DNA from: Endozoicomonas montiporae CL-33
GTDB taxonomy: Bacteria; Pseudomonadota; Gammaproteobacteria; Pseudomonadales; Endozoicomonadaceae
Assembly (NCBI RefSeq): GCF_001583435.1
Contig: NZ_CP013251.1
Coordinates: 1,096,501-1,160,500 of the forward strand
Direction of reading: 5' to 3'
DNA: 64,000 bases
Shown: in pieces, positions 54,398 to 62,997 of the stretch
How the letters are laid out: each line of letters starts with the position of its first letter
Position numbering within the stretch: position 1 is the stretch's first letter
Notes under the pieces: generated by a model
Told to the model about the DNA's origin: nothing
Database searches by the model: none
The model's input: only the letters and a program-made list of their open reading frames with translations
Made by a program: the position numbers and the translations under genes

Positions 54398-56152
54398 TTA
54401 TCCAATGGACACCTCGTTCTTACTGACAGTTGAGGGTAATGCCTGCCGTTGCGGTGGTAAATGAATGATAAAACGACTCCCCTGTTCCGGCGTTGATTCA
54501 ACCGTCATGGTGCCCTGATGGTGAGTGGTGATTATAAAATAAGAGACAGACAAGCCTAACCCTGTGCCGACGCCAATGTCTTTGGTGGTGTAAAAGGGTT
54601 CAAAGATGCGTTTTCTGACACGGTCGCTCATGCCGCAGCCATTGTCTGACAGTGAAATCATGACCTGCTCGTTTTCATACCGGGTTGTGATACGAATCCG
54701 GCCCAGTTCGGTTTTGTCCTGACGCTGGTTAATGGCATGTGCGGCGTTCTTCAGCAAATTAAGCAAAACCTGCTGCAACTCGCTGGCAATGCAGGGAACC
54801 TCGGTCAGATCCGGGTCGAGATCGTAATCCACCCGGATGCGCATAAAGTCAAACTCCGACTGCCAATTCAGGTCTGAGGCGGCGATATCAACGGTTTTTT
54901 TCAGGAGCTCATGCAGGTTGGCGGATGACAGAACAGGCTCTGAGTGACGGCTGAACTTCAGCATATTCCGGACGATTTCCGAAGCTCTTAGACCTGCGCT
55001 TTGAATGTTGTCCAGAAAACGGTTTATGCCCCGGTCTTCGAGGTAGGCATTCAGCTGTTGCAGATCAACATCATGCTGGTGGGCGGTGTGTTCGTTTGCG
55101 GGCAGGTCAACAGAAATTCTTCGTCGTATATTCTGAGTGCCCTGTATGATAGCCCCCAGCGGATTGTTGATTTCATGTGCCATGCCAGCAGCCAAGCCGC
55201 CGACAGTCATCATCTTTTCTGTTTGTACCATCACTTCTTCGAGCTTGAGTCGCTGGGTGATGTCGTCAATGCGGATAACCGCTTCCGGATGCTCTTCGCC
55301 CGACTTTTCGCTCGACTCTTCGCCTGACAATGGATAGATAATTAAATCCAGATAACTGTCGTTGCCATCAATAATGACAGGAAGTTTTTCTATTCTCTGG
55401 ATACTCTGCTCCCGGAAGGTAGTTTCTATCCGGGTCTGGCAATGTTCAAGAAAGGGAAAGGCTCTGGTCATGGTCTGGCCAACCACTTTCTTGCAGATAA
55501 TCTTCATGCCATCCGTGTCTGAGTGCTCTGTAGCAGCAAGACGTGCCGCTTCGGTGTTGCATTGCTGAATGGTTTGCTGATCATCAACCGTAATCAGCGC
55601 CGAAGGCATGGAGTTGATAATGTTGTTGAGGTATTCCTGAAACTGCTTCAGCTTTCGTTCGGCTTTCTGGCGCACCAGAATTTCATGTTCCAGCTCACGG
55701 TTGTTTTGCTGCATTCTGGTCAGCAGCTGTCGTTCATATTCTTTTTCTTCCTGAAGTTGCTGATCTCTTGTGGCAATGCGGGACAACATAACATTAAACG
55801 TCTGTGACAGAGTGCCTGTCTCGTCCTTGTGAAATACCCGGGCACGAATACGGTAGTCTTCCTGCTTTGACACCTTGCCTGCAATACGAATCAGGTGGAG
55901 GATGGGTCTGGTAATAAAATGCCGGACGTATTCAGCCGTTATCAACGTGATGGACAGCAAACTGGCGGCAACAATCAAGCCTGCTGTTGCCAGAACATGC
56001 GTTGGATCAAACTGGTGTTTTGAAATCAGCCAGGCGGACGCCATAAAGGTGCTGCTGGCAACCAGCCCTACAGAGAGGGCAATGCCGATTAACAGGTGCA
56101 ACAGTTTGCTGCTGACGGTTAATTTTGAAAAATAGCGGTAGAGTGTTTGCAT
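54398..56152 (-). CDS. Sensor histidine kinase, orphan
   Basis: 584 residues. Two helices (about 15-40 and 50-72) with little periplasmic loop are followed by HAMP (RPILHLIRIAGKVSKQEDYR), a coiled coil, a PAS-like domain at about residues 175-290 (LNNIINSMPSALITVDDQQT), the phospho-acceptor region GGLAAGMAHEINNPLGAI (His about 326) and a HATPase with ELQQVLLNLLKNAAHAIN, ISLSDNGCGM and GVGTGLGLSVSYF. The short periplasmic part suggests membrane or cytosolic sensing. No response regulator is adjacent. Confidence 0.94.
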   Translation of the reverse strand: MQTLYRYFSKLTVSSKLLHLLIGIALSVGLVASSTFMASAWLISKHQFDPTHVLATAGLIVAASLLSITLITAEYVRHFITRPILHLIRIAGKVSKQEDYRIRARVFHKDETGTLSQTFNVMLSRIATRDQQLQEEKEYERQLLTRMQQNNRELEHEILVRQKAERKLKQFQEYLNNIINSMPSALITVDDQQTIQQCNTEAARLAATEHSDTDGMKIICKKVVGQTMTRAFPFLEHCQTRIETTFREQSIQRIEKLPVIIDGNDSYLDLIIYPLSGEESSEKSGEEHPEAVIRIDDITQRLKLEEVMVQTEKMMTVGGLAAGMAHEINNPLGAIIQGTQNIRRRISVDLPANEHTAHQHDVDLQQLNAYLEDRGINRFLDNIQSAGLRASEIVRNMLKFSRHSEPVLSSANLHELLKKTVDIAASDLNWQSEFDFMRIRVDYDLDPDLTEVPCIASELQQVLLNLLKNAAHAINQRQDKTELGRIRITTRYENEQVMISLSDNGCGMSDRVRKRIFEPFYTTKDIGVGTGLGLSVSYFIITTHHQGTMTVESTPEQGSRFIIHLPPQRQALPSTVSKNEVSIG

Positions 56153-56221
56153 GGGCTTTGTCGTATTTTTGGTGGCCCGTGATAAGGTGCAAACTAACGT
56201 ATTTGTACTTCCGTGACAAAT

Positions 56222-57160
56222 TTACCAGCGTATGCCTTTATGCGAGAGTTTTTCCATCAGCTGCTGGTGAGCAGGTAACTCAAGCCCCTGCTGTGTAGCC
56301 ATTTTGATCAGATAACCATTGATGTAGGCCAGCTCTGTTTTACGTTGCAGGCGTGCATCCATGCAGGTAGAGGAACGGTTGGCAGCCGTTAAACGGCAAA
56401 CCTCGTATACCTTCTGATGCACAGATTCGGTTGCAGGGTGCCCCAGTACTTTACTGACCAGAATAAACTCGTTGATCAGTTCATCCATCAGTGGCTTTTT
56501 GTCAGCTTCCAGCAGTTGACCGTTCTGACAATCAAACAGTGCTGTTAAACCGTTAATAGCACAGTTAATTGCCAGCTTTTGCCATAAAAGCCGTTCAATA
56601 TTGTCACAGACTTTGACGGTGAGGGAAAAACGATGAAACTGATCCAGCCATGAAGTGATGGGTTGCTGGTTAAATCGACCAATTGCAGTAACGCCCTGAC
56701 CGGCATGACAAACATGCAACGGCTTTTTTGTCCACGCCCCGTCGGTGACAGAGCCAACCCAGACGTTCTGTTCCGGAAAGGCTTCGCTAATGAGCTGCTG
56801 ACTGCCCATGCCGTTCTGTAGAAGCAGTATGTTGCATTGCCTTGCCAGTACCGGACTGACGGACTGCAGAGCGGCCAGTGTGTCGCCTGCCTTGGTGCAG
56901 ACAATCAGCTGATGAACAGGAACGGTAATTTCATCGGCCGTGATGATCCGGACAGGGTGTTGTGATTCTGTTTTATCCAGATGAGTCAGTGTCAGCAGCG
57001 GCTTTTGACTGCTTTTATGATCAAAGCTTTCTCTATCAAAATAATGCTCCCGGTTACGGACAATCATAACAGGAGGCACTCCAAAGGCTTTATGGATATT
57101 GGCAGCCCATAGACAACCAATACTTCCGGCTCCGAGAATATACCAGGTGCGTGACGACAT
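56222..57160 (-). CDS. 2-dehydropantoate 2-reductase-like protein
   Basis: 312 residues with the PanE/ApbA fold. The NADP site is WYILGAGSIGCLWAANI. Then VCTKAGDTLAAL, ILLLQNGMGSQQLI and the catalytic Lys in LLWQKLAINCAINGLTAL, with the ENEFxxxxK-like tail LQRKTELAYINGYLIKMA. It would reduce ketopantoate to pantoate for coenzyme A. As PanE paralogues are common, the exact substrate is only probable. Confidence 0.9.
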   Translation of the reverse strand: MSSRTWYILGAGSIGCLWAANIHKAFGVPPVMIVRNREHYFDRESFDHKSSQKPLLTLTHLDKTESQHPVRIITADEITVPVHQLIVCTKAGDTLAALQSVSPVLARQCNILLLQNGMGSQQLISEAFPEQNVWVGSVTDGAWTKKPLHVCHAGQGVTAIGRFNQQPITSWLDQFHRFSLTVKVCDNIERLLWQKLAINCAINGLTALFDCQNGQLLEADKKPLMDELINEFILVSKVLGHPATESVHQKVYEVCRLTAANRSSTCMDARLQRKTELAYINGYLIKMATQQGLELPAHQQLMEKLSHKGIRW

Positions 57161-57304
57161 CGTTTACTTAATTAAATGATTAGCTGGCAGCAAGACCCTT
57201 TAGCCTAACACATTCTGCTTCTACATGGTCTTAAAGTGTTCATTCAAACCGGGGTGGCTGTCATTCCCTGTCTATACTTGCGTGACGTTTGTAATGCGTA
57301 AGGA

Positions 57305-57526
57305 ATGAATACTGTGAGTCATGTTTATAAAATTCTTGAAGTGGTCGGCAGTTCAACCCTGAGCAGTGATGATGCGATTCGCAATGCCATCGCAACCGCC
57401 AGTGTCAGTGTGAAAAACCTGAACTGGTATGAAGTGGTAGAACATCGGGGGCATATCAATGATGGAGAAATAGGCCACTTTCAGGTGACAGTGCGTATCG
57501 GCTTTCGTTTAGATGACAAGGAATGA
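57305..57526 (+). CDS. Dodecin
   Basis: 73 residues, normal for this flavin-storage protein. YKILEVVGSSTLSSDDAIRN at the start, the key Trp in VKNLNWYEVVEHRGHI (flavin stacking) and FQVTVRIGFRLDD at the end. Dodecamers bind FMN or riboflavin in the cytoplasm. AAGGA precedes the ATG. Confidence 0.95.
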   Translation: MNTVSHVYKILEVVGSSTLSSDDAIRNAIATASVSVKNLNWYEVVEHRGHINDGEIGHFQVTVRIGFRLDDKE

Positions 57527-57629
57527 GTGCCTGCTTGTTAAAACCAGTCCCGGTGTTGCCGGGGCTTGCCTCTGACTAAGTGTTACCGGACAATATGGGG
57601 CATTAATTTTTCTTAATGTGGAATTCCTC

Positions 57630-58115
57630 ATGCCTTCATTTGATATTGTTTCTGAAGTGGATCTGCACGAACTGAGCAACGCTGTAGACCAGGCAAATCG
57701 TGAACTGACCACCCGTTATGATTTTCGTGGTGTTGATGCCAGTTTTGAACAAAGTGGTGAAACCCAGATTGTTATGACCTCTGATGCAGATTTTCAGCTG
57801 GTGCAAATGCTGGAAATGCTGAAAACCAAAATGGTTAAGCGAGGCATCGACATCAAGTGTCTGGAAGCCAAGGATCACTATGGCTCTGGCAAGCAGGTTA
57901 AGCAGGAAGTAACTGTACGTCAGGGGCTGGATAAAGAACAGGCCAAAAAAATTGTAAAAATGATCAAGGACGCCAAGCTGAAGGTTCAGGCTGCTATTCA
58001 GGGTGAGCAGGTTCGTGTCACCGGCAAGAAGCGTGATGATCTGCAACAGGTGATCACTATGTTGCGGGAGGCGGATACTGAAATGCCGTTGCAATACAAT
58101 AACTTCCGTGACTGA
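57630..58115 (+). CDS. yajQ: YajQ-family nucleotide-binding protein
   Basis: 161 residues. It begins [20 protein letters not shown] with the conserved [11 protein letters not shown], then [20 protein letters not shown] and ends [10 protein letters not shown]. Members bind cyclic di-GMP or other nucleotides and influence transcription in some bacteria. The ATG at 57630 matches the family start; a GTG at 57618 is in frame but unlikely. A strong terminator follows. Confidence 0.97.
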   Translation: MPSFDIVSEVDLHELSNAVDQANRELTTRYDFRGVDASFEQSGETQIVMTSDADFQLVQMLEMLKTKMVKRGIDIKCLEAKDHYGSGKQVKQEVTVRQGLDKEQAKKIVKMIKDAKLKVQAAIQGEQVRVTGKKRDDLQQVITMLREADTEMPLQYNNFRD

Positions 58116-58134
58116 TTCATAATTTTTCCTGCAT

Positions 58135-58162
58135 GAAAAAGGGCTTTTTAAAGCCCTTTTTC
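58135..58162 (+). terminator. Terminator after yajQ
   Basis: Perfect 13-bp stem GAAAAAGGGCTTT / AAAGCCCTTTTTC, 2-nt loop. It also serves the convergent gene. Confidence 0.95.
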
Positions 58163-58173
58163 ATTACTGATCT

Positions 58174-58992
58174 TCAGAGTTCTGAGTTACTGTTTTTGTA
58201 TTTACGGTCAATCTGGTGGTTTGTCCCAGTATGTCGATTGATAAATGTTCTGAATGGAGTCATGGGAGTAAAGTAAATAACTCCCATTGTCGTATTTTCA
58301 GGATTCTGTACATAACCTAAACCTGTGACCGAAAAACCCTGATCTAATAATACCGACCCCCTTTGGAAATCACGACTTAATACCATTCTTGAATCAGCTG
58401 GAATGGAACATATTTTCCAGTCGATCCCCCTGATAAATGGATGGCAGTCTGACTGATCTTTTATTTTAACCGGATTAAATAAAATATCGATTTTTGGGCG
58501 ACTTAACAAAAAATGGCCTGATTGCTTCAGTCTATTCATGTAAAACACTTTCCATAACGGGTAGCGGTTTTCCAGAGCATCAAACCATGCCTGAGTTTTA
58601 AAAGACAAAGGTGCGAACGGTGGTTTCAGTTCAGATTCCAGTTTTAACAGGACGGGGTAAGAGGTATGCTCTGTGCTCGGGCGAATCACTTCGATGACTT
58701 TGACCTGATCATAGTTATGATTTGAACCTTCAGAGAAACGAAGCATAATTTCCTGATCTGGCTGCTCAGGGGGAAGCTTTGGAACACAATCGTTGGTGCT
58801 TAAAGCCCAGTTTGGGTGTATGACCACTGCATGGCAGCTTTTTGGGTTCTGGTTCCAGTCGCTGGTTTCCAGAAAAGCCAACCAGTGTGTGATGGTATCA
58901 TCATCAGTGGGAACAGCTTCTGAAACAGAGCTGAGGGTAAGAGAGAGCAAAAACGCAATTATTGTCGCCTTCGCTTTTTTAGAGTTCAGCAC
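58174..58992 (-). CDS. Secreted trypsin-fold-like protein with a degenerate catalytic triad
   Basis: 272 residues with a signal peptide ending near SSVSEAVP. The segment CHAVVIHPNWALSTNDC aligns with the chymotrypsin pattern CGGSLISPxWVLTAAHC, but the catalytic His is replaced (STNDC). The expected Asp region reads SYPVLLKLE rather than DIALLKL, and the Ser region is FQRGSVLLDQG followed by FSVTGLGYV rather than GDSGGP. The fold match is suggestive, not proven. If right, it is a pseudo-protease. The GTG start has GAGAGG upstream. Confidence 0.62.
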   Translation of the reverse strand: MLNSKKAKATIIAFLLSLTLSSVSEAVPTDDDTITHWLAFLETSDWNQNPKSCHAVVIHPNWALSTNDCVPKLPPEQPDQEIMLRFSEGSNHNYDQVKVIEVIRPSTEHTSYPVLLKLESELKPPFAPLSFKTQAWFDALENRYPLWKVFYMNRLKQSGHFLLSRPKIDILFNPVKIKDQSDCHPFIRGIDWKICSIPADSRMVLSRDFQRGSVLLDQGFSVTGLGYVQNPENTTMGVIYFTPMTPFRTFINRHTGTNHQIDRKYKNSNSEL

Positions 58993-59015
58993 AGCTACCT
59001 CTCGTGTTTGAAGAA

Positions 59016-60392
59016 CTATTTTTCAGCAGGTGTCATGTTCAGCTTCCACGCCAGCAGAATTAACAACAGTGATGGAATGCCCATCAATGCAGTAGCAGTG
59101 AAAAACGAAGGATAGCCCATCGAGTCCACCATGACGCCTGAAAAGCCCGCCAGAAACTTCGGGAATAATGCCATCACCGAGCTGAACAATGCGTACTGTG
59201 TCGCCGAGTAACTGACGTTAGTCAGACTTGAGAGATAAGCGATAAAGGCTGCAGTGGCGACTCCGCCTGCCAGATTATCCAGCGAGATCACAACGGTGAG
59301 CCAGGTAAGGTCATGGCCGACGCCGGCCAGAAAGGCAAACAGCAGGTTACTCAGAGCCGCCAGCAGACCACCGGCGAACAGGATTTTCATAACACCAAAG
59401 CGAACCATCAGCCCGCCACCAATACCGGCACCCACCAGAGTCATAATCACGCCATAGACTTTTGTGATGGCGGCAACTTCCTGTTTGGTGTACCCCAGAT
59501 CCACATAGAACGGGTTAGCCATGATGCCCATGACCACGTCACAGATACGGTAGGTACTGATTAAACCCAACACCAGAAGCGCGTGCCAGCGGTAACGAAT
59601 AAGAAAGTCCAGAAACGGACAGATGACGGCGCCGTATACCCAACCCAGAGTGCGAACAATAAAACCGGGCAGGTGAGCGTTATTTGCCATCCACTGTTTG
59701 GCTCTTAGTTCCAGCTCCTGTCTGGGTGGCTCTGCCGGTTCGTTGATGACCAGTGTGGTGATAATGCCGACCGCCATGCAGCCCGCCATAATCAGGTAAG
59801 CCATTTGCCAGGGATATTGGTCGTAACTGCCTTCGTTCACGGTGAACCATGCCGCAATGGTTAGCACGCCTGCGGTGGCAAGAATCATTGCCAGACGATA
59901 GCCCACCATATAAGTCGCCACCAGAGCCGCCTGAAGGTCTTTATCAGCCGATTCAATACGGTAAGCGTCGATCACGATATCCTGAGTCGCAGAACCAAAT
60001 GCGACCATGACGGCGAACATTGCCATGGTCCACAAATCCAGAGCCGGATCAGTGACCGCCATTCCCACAAGAGAACCGGCAATGAATATCTGGGACAGCA
60101 ACAGCCATGCCCGACGGCGACCTAGCAGCTTACTCAGTAGAGGCAGAGGCAGTCGGTCAACCAGTGGTGACCAGACCCATTTAAACCCGTAGGCAAGCCC
60201 AACCCAGCTGAAAAAACCTATGGTTGAACGACTGACATCGGCTTCCCGCATCCAGAAAGACAGGCTGGAAAAGACCAGCAGAATGGGAAGCCCCGCTGAA
60301 AAGCCAAGGAAAAACAGCGTGATGGCCCGACGATGCAGATAGATCGTAAGCGTCTGCCGCCAGTTGCCGGAGAGGGTTTTCAGGTCTGTCAT
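59016..60392 (-). CDS. AmpG-like MFS muropeptide permease, copy 1
   Basis: 458 residues, about 12-14 helices. AmpG-type features: RRAITLFFLGFSAGLPILLV near the start, WSPLVDRLPLPLLSKLLGRR, FGSATQDIVIDAYRIE and NLAGGVATAAFIAYLSSLTN. The family imports anhydro-muropeptides for cell-wall recycling. The protein is closely related along its length to the one encoded at 60823-62214. Confidence 0.9.
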   Translation of the reverse strand: MTDLKTLSGNWRQTLTIYLHRRAITLFFLGFSAGLPILLVFSSLSFWMREADVSRSTIGFFSWVGLAYGFKWVWSPLVDRLPLPLLSKLLGRRRAWLLLSQIFIAGSLVGMAVTDPALDLWTMAMFAVMVAFGSATQDIVIDAYRIESADKDLQAALVATYMVGYRLAMILATAGVLTIAAWFTVNEGSYDQYPWQMAYLIMAGCMAVGIITTLVINEPAEPPRQELELRAKQWMANNAHLPGFIVRTLGWVYGAVICPFLDFLIRYRWHALLVLGLISTYRICDVVMGIMANPFYVDLGYTKQEVAAITKVYGVIMTLVGAGIGGGLMVRFGVMKILFAGGLLAALSNLLFAFLAGVGHDLTWLTVVISLDNLAGGVATAAFIAYLSSLTNVSYSATQYALFSSVMALFPKFLAGFSGVMVDSMGYPSFFTATALMGIPSLLLILLAWKLNMTPAEK

Positions 60393-60434
60393 AAAGCGTT
60401 CCTGGGTTTCGAGGTTTTATACCAATTCCATCTT

Positions 60435-60602
60435 CTAGGAGCCTGTCGGACTTAGCCGACCGTAGCGAGAAAAAGACCGGTTTGAGACAGTTTTGACGAT
60501 CATTTGAGGCGAATAGCGAGCTATTCAACGAAAAGGATCGTCAAAAATGGCCAAATCCGGCTTTTTCGCAGTAGGTCAGTGGTAAGTCCGACAGGCTCCT
60601 AG
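60435..60602. mobile_element. MITE-like element between the ampG copies
   Basis: 168 bp with 20-bp perfect ends CTAGGAGCCTGTCGGACTTA / TAAGTCCGACAGGCTCCTAG and an inner inverted pair around GACGATC..GATCGTC. Ends sitting at TA would suit an IS630/Tc1-type parent. It encodes no protein. Confidence 0.82.
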
Positions 60603-60717
60603 ACATGAATTGATATTCTTTGGAAAGAACGTAACTATAGACACCTTTGAATAACCGTAGGTTCAATTATTATTGTTGAAGTATTCTGCTTAAAAAAGAA
60701 ACTGCTTTTGAAAAATA

Positions 60718-60736
60718 AAGGGGCTTCTGCCCCTTT
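60718..60736 (-). terminator. Hairpin downstream of ampG copy 2
   Basis: AAGGGGC / GCCCCTT stem with TTCT loop. On the minus strand it is followed by TTTATTTTT, a usable terminator, about 90 bp after the ampG stop. Confidence 0.75.
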
Positions 60737-60777
60737 GTCGTGTCTGGATGAAAATGGCGTTTCAGGATGAGGAATTA

Positions 60778-60841
60778 TACCAACGCAGAATAACCAGCTG
60801 AAAAGGCATACTCATGACGAAGCTAATTATTTTGATTGGTA
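60778..60841. mobile_element. Short TACCAATC MITE derivative, TTA duplication
   Basis: 64 bp. The right part (GAAAAGGCATACTCATGACG then AAGCTAATTATTTTGATTGG) matches the right arm of the element at 35235-35393, and the left ACGCAGAATAACC its inner left arm, so it is an internal deletion form. TTA flanks both ends (60775-60777, 60842-60844). It overlaps the 3' end of the ampG copy. Confidence 0.85.
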
Positions 60842-62214
60842 TTAGTTTCCAGAAACCGGTTCGCCATCCAGATCAGAACCAGAACGGGTGCGCCCAGCAA
60901 AGCACTGAAGATAAAGAAATAGTTGTAGCCTACCGCGTCCACCATCACGCCGGAAAAGCCTGCTACAAATTTGGGTAGCAGCAACATCATGGAGCTGAAC
61001 AGTGCGTACTGAGTGGCAGAATACTGGACATTGGTCAGACTCGACATCCAGGCAATAAACGCCGATGTAGCAATACCGGCAGCCAGATTGTCTGCAGAAA
61101 CCACCAGTGCCAGCCAGTAAACGTTATTACCCACCAGACTCATAATGGCAAACAGGGCATTGGTAATGGCAGCGGCAATGGCACCGGTAAACAGCATTTT
61201 CATCACACCAAAACGCATGGTCAGCGTACCACCAAGGGTAACGCCAATCAGTGTCATAATGACGCCAAAGATTTTTGTGACCGTGGCTACCTCGTTTTTG
61301 GTGAAACCCAGATCCACATAAAACGGGTTTGCCATAATGCCCATCACAATATCGGAGATACGGTAAGTGCTGATCAGAGCCAGAAGCAGCAGCGCATGCC
61401 AGCGGTAGCGGCGGAAAAAATCCGAAAAGGGACAAACGACAGCGCCATAAAACCAGCCTGCCAGTTTTACCAAAGGTGCTGGCAGGTGTGCTTTCTGCGC
61501 CATCCACTTAGTGACTCTCTGTTCCTGCTGTGGTGTTTCGAGTTTAACGTCCGGCTCGCTGGTCACTAGTGTGGTAATAATGCCCACTGCCATAAAGCCG
61601 CCCATAAACAGGTAGGCGGTCATCCAGGCAGACTGCTGATAGTCAAGTCTGTCACCTGCTGCCCAGGCTGCGATGGCCAGGGTTCCGGCACCTGCGACCA
61701 TCATGGCGAGGCGGTAGCCAAACATATACGTTGCTGCCAAAGCGGCTTGCAGGCGTTCTTCTGCGGCTTCAATACGAAAGGCATCGATGACAATATCCTG
61801 TGTGGCAGAACTGAACGCGACCAGCACTGAAAACAGCGCCATTCTGGTCAGGTTTTGAGTAGGGTCGGTAAAGGCCATGCCCAGCAGGCCTGCGACAATG
61901 GTGAGCTGGCTGAGTAGCAGCCATGAACGACGTCGCCCCAGTAGACGACTGAGCAGGGGTAAAGGTAAGCGGTCAACCAGTGGTGACCAGATCCACTTCA
62001 CACTGTAAGCCAGGCCGATCCAGCTGAAGAAACCAATGGTTGCACGGCTGACGTCGGCTTCCCTTAACCAGAATGACAGGCTGGAAAACAGCAGCATCAG
62101 TGGCAGGCCTGCGGAAAAGCCCATGAAAAAAAGCGTGAGCGCGCGGGGGTGGCGATAGACCTTCATGGCATCCCACCATGAAATCAGCCGGGTTCGGGAA
62201 GATACAACAGGCAT
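60823..62214 (-). CDS. AmpG-like MFS muropeptide permease, copy 2
   Basis: 463 residues, paralogue of the neighbouring 59016-60392 gene: HPRALTLFFMGFSAGLPLML, WSPLVDRLPLPLLSRLLGRR, FSSATQDIVIDAFRIE, NLAAGIATSAFIAWMSSLTN. The copies align throughout but are well diverged, so the duplication is old. The last residues NTNQNN and the stop are encoded by a MITE, unlike copy 1. Presumed cell-wall recycling. Confidence 0.9.
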   Translation of the reverse strand: MPVVSSRTRLISWWDAMKVYRHPRALTLFFMGFSAGLPLMLLFSSLSFWLREADVSRATIGFFSWIGLAYSVKWIWSPLVDRLPLPLLSRLLGRRRSWLLLSQLTIVAGLLGMAFTDPTQNLTRMALFSVLVAFSSATQDIVIDAFRIEAAEERLQAALAATYMFGYRLAMMVAGAGTLAIAAWAAGDRLDYQQSAWMTAYLFMGGFMAVGIITTLVTSEPDVKLETPQQEQRVTKWMAQKAHLPAPLVKLAGWFYGAVVCPFSDFFRRYRWHALLLLALISTYRISDIVMGIMANPFYVDLGFTKNEVATVTKIFGVIMTLIGVTLGGTLTMRFGVMKMLFTGAIAAAITNALFAIMSLVGNNVYWLALVVSADNLAAGIATSAFIAWMSSLTNVQYSATQYALFSSMMLLLPKFVAGFSGVMVDAVGYNYFFIFSALLGAPVLVLIWMANRFLETNTNQNN

Positions 62215-62256
62215 AGAGGCTCGTTTAAACGGGTGATCTGGCTGCAGTGTTCCGGG

Positions 62257-62448
62257 TTATTGAGACTGATTAAAGCTCCCCAGCAGAAATTGCTGCCATT
62301 TTTTTCTGTCAGAGTCTGACAGTTTGTTCAGGGTATCCTGACAGATTATGGTCATCGCCTGAAGTATGGTTTCGGGTGGATAGTCCAGATTTTCCAGCTG
62401 ACGTATGATTTCAATGGCCAGCGTCATTTCTTCAGGCAGGTTGTCCAT
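62257..62448 (-). CDS. YbaM-like small protein (DUF2496)
   Basis: 63 residues from the ATG at 62448, preceded by GGAG. It reads MDNLPEEMTLAIEIIRQLEN, then PPETILQAMTIICQDTLNKL, like E. coli YbaM. It starts two bases after the alkyltransferase-like stop, so they share a message. Function unknown. Confidence 0.78.
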   Translation of the reverse strand: MDNLPEEMTLAIEIIRQLENLDYPPETILQAMTIICQDTLNKLSDSDRKKWQQFLLGSFNQSQ

Positions 62449-62450
62449 GT

Positions 62451-62765
62451 TTATTCTCCGTTCCATGCATAGTGGGACAGGCTGACTTTGCCGGAGATAA
62501 AAATCACACCTTCCTGCTCCAGCAGCTCCTTCTGTTCATTATACTTCACGCTGTCTTCCGGAAAGGAAATACGTCCCTTGCCGTTAATGACACGGTGCCA
62601 GGGCAACCCTGAACCTTTTGGCAGCTGCTTCAGAATATTGCCAACCACTCTGGCATAACCCGGTGCTCCGGCCATTCTGGCGAGCTGGCCATAAGTCACC
62701 ACTTTACCTTCGGGTACCTGACTGAGCACAAGCCAGATATCGGTACGACTGAACGGTGCTTGCAA
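62451..62765 (-). CDS. Alkyltransferase-like protein (ATL)
   Basis: 104 residues of the MGMT DNA-binding domain: VVTYGQLARMAGAPGYARVV and GSGLPWHRVINGKGRISFP. The active-site PCHRV is PWHRV, the hallmark of ATL proteins. These bind O6-alkylguanine and hand it to nucleotide excision repair rather than removing the alkyl group. Confidence 0.93.
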   Translation of the reverse strand: MQAPFSRTDIWLVLSQVPEGKVVTYGQLARMAGAPGYARVVGNILKQLPKGSGLPWHRVINGKGRISFPEDSVKYNEQKELLEQEGVIFISGKVSLSHYAWNGE

Positions 62766-62997
62766 CAGACTTCTCCAATAAAAAGAGCAAAGAATACCCT
62801 AAATTGCCAGCGCTCCATAACGCTTATCGGGTAAAGATTAAGAGTTAGCCGCTGGTAAATTGTCTTGAGTATTACCGGGGCTTTATGGAATTCTTACAAC
62901 GTTTTGAGACAGATAGTAAACAGCCAGAGTGATGGAACCGTAATCACGATAAAACAAAAGGCTGACTGATTCGATCGTTGTAGGGGTCTTGCTAAAG

